Source: Adineta vaga
Taxonomy: Eukaryota; Rotifera
Reading direction: 5' to 3'
DNA length: 64,000 nucleotides
Assembly: GCA_021613535.1 (NCBI GenBank)
Contig: CP075494.1
Location: 12,648,001-12,712,000 of the forward strand
The translations under genes were made by a program, and so were the position numbers. The notes under the pieces were generated by a model. It saw only the letters and a list, made by a program, of their open reading frames with translations. It did no database searches and was not told where the DNA came from. Positions 62,335 to 64,000 of this stretch are shown here, piece after piece. Each line of letters opens with the position of its first letter. Position 1 is the stretch's first letter.

Positions 62335-62626
62335 GTAGACGAGAAAAAAAGGGAACAGAACGAATGCTCGAGAGTTAAAGTCACCCTCAACTACGCTATC
62401 TCTCTTTTTTCTTTTTTCGGTCTACACATACACCGAAATGTGAAAGAGCATTTCGACGATAGCAAGTTGATGAAAAAAGGGTAACAATCTTATTCTGTGC
62501 TTTATCTTTTCGAACGGATCTCTTAATGGAAAATCTTTTCAATTAAAAATTATGCGCATTAGAGTGTTTTTTTTTCGCCAAATTGGAAAACAACTGTTAC
62601 ATATTTTAGATAGAAAAGGACTAATT

Positions 62627-64000
62627 ATGAATCCATTGGATATTCAACAGCAGTTAGCCGATCAACGCCGTGGTCGATATGTACGTGTGAGTGATGTTGA
62701 CCGACGACTATTAATTGATACGTATAAGAAAGGCGAAGATTTTATAGCTCTGGCAAAAAAACTCAATATCAAACGATCAACAGGTAGGAATGACAAACGC
62801 AATGATTCTTTTAGTACTTATACTTTGTGATTCACATATAACATATGTTTTTTCCGATGACAAATGAGTCATAGATGATGTCAAAATAACATATGATTTT
62901 ATTTTTAGCACGAAGTATACTTCGAACATATATTGATGAGGGTCGTGTATCGGCTAAACAACGTGCTGGTACACGTCTACGTTTTATAACTGAAGAAGAA
63001 GCTGAAATGATACGAGAAATGAAACGTCGCCATCCATTAATCACAATTGGTCAAATACAAATGCGTTTACAACGTACATCAAATCGTGTATTAAGTAAAG
63101 CATCTATATCACGTATATTAACAAATAGTATTCGTTTGGGTAAACGTGCAAAACGTTCAGTTGATGGTGAAGATGATGCTGATGGAATGAATGAATCAAT
63201 GGTTAATGGTAATGATGAATTGATGCAATTATCATCCGATGAAAATACAGGTGGAGCAATCTTTATTGATGATACAAATGATGATGAAGATGATGATGAT
63301 GGAATGATGGAAAATAATTCATCAATGAATAATCTTGATGATTTTCAACGTTTTATGTTAAGAAAAACAAGTGTCAATGGTGAAGATTCCATAGTGAATG
63401 AGAATTTAGAACAATATGATGATAATGGTTATCCTACAGGTTATCCTCAATATGGTAGTGAAGAAGATGAAGATGAAGTAAATTATTTGAAATAGGAAAA
63501 AGAAAAAGAAGTTATTATTTCATTATTTATTTAGTTATCTGATGAAAATGAAACGACAACACCAGTTGATCTTCGATCTGAAATCACTTCAACACCATCT
63601 GTTGTAAATGCAAGTACTCCAATTTTAAATGAAAATGGTTGTTGGAATTTAAGTGCCAATTCTGTTAAATCTGAACCTGTTTGTGTATTTGTTAATCGAA
63701 ATTATGATGAAAATTCTTCTGATAGTGAACATCTTCAAGAACAACCATTAACTATTGACGAAGACTCAACTAAAACTTCGACAAATAATCTACCAACGTA
63801 ATTAATATTTTAATAACGAAAGAAAACGATTGTTTTTACAAATTATTATTTTTTTAGACTTCCGACTTCGCATTCAGCAGGTTATCGACGTGGAAAAATT
63901 TGTCCAATATGCAATGAAACAAACTTTTCACGTCTATCTCATCATCTTGCTATGACACATAATCTTTCTCGACCAGAAATTCTCACTTTACTCGCTTATA
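62627..64000 (+). CDS. HTH (Tc1/paired-like) + acidic + Cys/His zinc-finger protein, 5' part (partial)
   Basis: Exons: 62627-62783, 62909-63477, 63535-63797, 63858-64000 (runs off the right edge). Residues 1-115 hold a bipartite helix-turn-helix of the Tc1/paired/homeodomain-like type: VRVSDVDRRLLIDTYKKGED, FIALAKKLNIKRSTARSILRTY, then TEEEAEMIREMKRRHPLITI with QIQMRLQ and LSKASISRIL. This resembles the N-terminal DNA-binding half of Tc1/mariner transposases. It is followed by a long Asp/Glu/Asn/Ser-rich acidic region (about 125-330) instead of a DDE/DDD catalytic domain, then a zinc-finger-like motif (KICPICNETNFSRLSHHLAMTH: C-x2-C-x9-H-H-x4-H). Predicted nuclear DNA-binding regulator, possibly domesticated from a transposase. 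The Met at 62627 is chosen because an acceptor-like atattttag (AG at 62608-62609) precedes it; an in-frame upstream Met at 62552 is an alternative. Confidence 0.78.

Larger units (their letters stand above)
59144..62626. other. Gene-poor region, 3.5 kb
   Basis: Between the formin and the HTH/zinc-finger gene. Rich in microsatellite and purine/pyrimidine tracts: (TTC)n near 59168-59192, (TA)n at 60893-60911, 61658-61679 and 62311-62334, and AG-rich tracts at 60310-60440 and 62040-62120. All open frames here are repeat-driven. No RNA gene or mobile element recognised. Confidence 0.6.

Noticed and set aside
61511-62484. Open frames on both strands in the region before the HTH gene
   Set aside because: Composed of TA microsatellites and AG/CT tracts; no conserved motif.

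Overview
The window looks like nuclear DNA of a bdelloid rotifer. It is AT-rich and gene-dense, with short introns of about 45-85 bp and clear metazoan genes (2-oxoglutarate dehydrogenase E1, UBE2D, ELO elongase, Cys-loop receptor, TMEM50, TSR2, claudin-like, ASH1L-like, MBD2/3-like, SR factor, eL30, diaphanous formin). Mixed with these are families typical of bdelloid accessory repertoires: R-S-E ADP-ribosyltransferases, NHL-propeller proteins, TPR and LRR proteins. The organism call is inference from gene content and intron style. No tRNA, rRNA, CRISPR array or intact transposon was recognised.

Layout. 1-10 kb: 5' part of OGDH (-), two tandem UBE2D-type E2 genes (+), the first carrying an apparent AT-AC intron, a short IleRS-like relic, an ELOVL6-like elongase (+) and a GABA-A-type Cys-loop channel (+). 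10-20 kb: a SUEL-lectin/CUB single-pass receptor (-), a 3.4 kb gene-poor stretch, a divergent TMEM50 (-)/TSR2 (+) pair, and a claudin-like gene 90 bp behind TSR2. 20-31 kb: a membrane-anchored methyltransferase (+), a rhodopsin-like GPCR (+), then MBD2/3-like and ASH1L-like genes head to tail on the minus strand. Each of these two lacks its best-known domain (MBD and AWS-SET).

31-46 kb is the accessory core. An intact ART-TPR gene (-) is followed on the plus strand by a GPCR, three consecutive NHL-propeller genes and a second, paralogous GPCR; a second methyltransferase copy (-) closes the block. The three NHL genes carry different N-terminal modules (a broken ART, a B-box/coiled coil, a caspase-like domain) on closely related six-blade propellers. 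In all three the NHL exon starts at the same codon position and phase. This suggests effector swapping onto a common sensor-like propeller, and I regard it as the most interesting system here.

46-64 kb: an LRR pseudogene (-), an SR splicing factor (-) divergent from eL30 (+), an uncharacterised Ile-rich membrane protein (+), a B-box/coiled-coil/propeller-like protein (+), a complete autoinhibited diaphanous-type formin (+), a 3.5 kb gene-poor stretch, and the 5' part of an HTH/acidic/zinc-finger protein running off the right edge.

Several start codons sit directly behind splice-acceptor-like T-rich-AG sequences. This fits spliced-leader trans-splicing, which is known in bdelloids, and makes TSR2-claudin and ASH1L-MBD2/3 candidate operons. 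Exon limits come from reading GT/AG sites, frame closure and family similarity; they have not been tested by transcripts.
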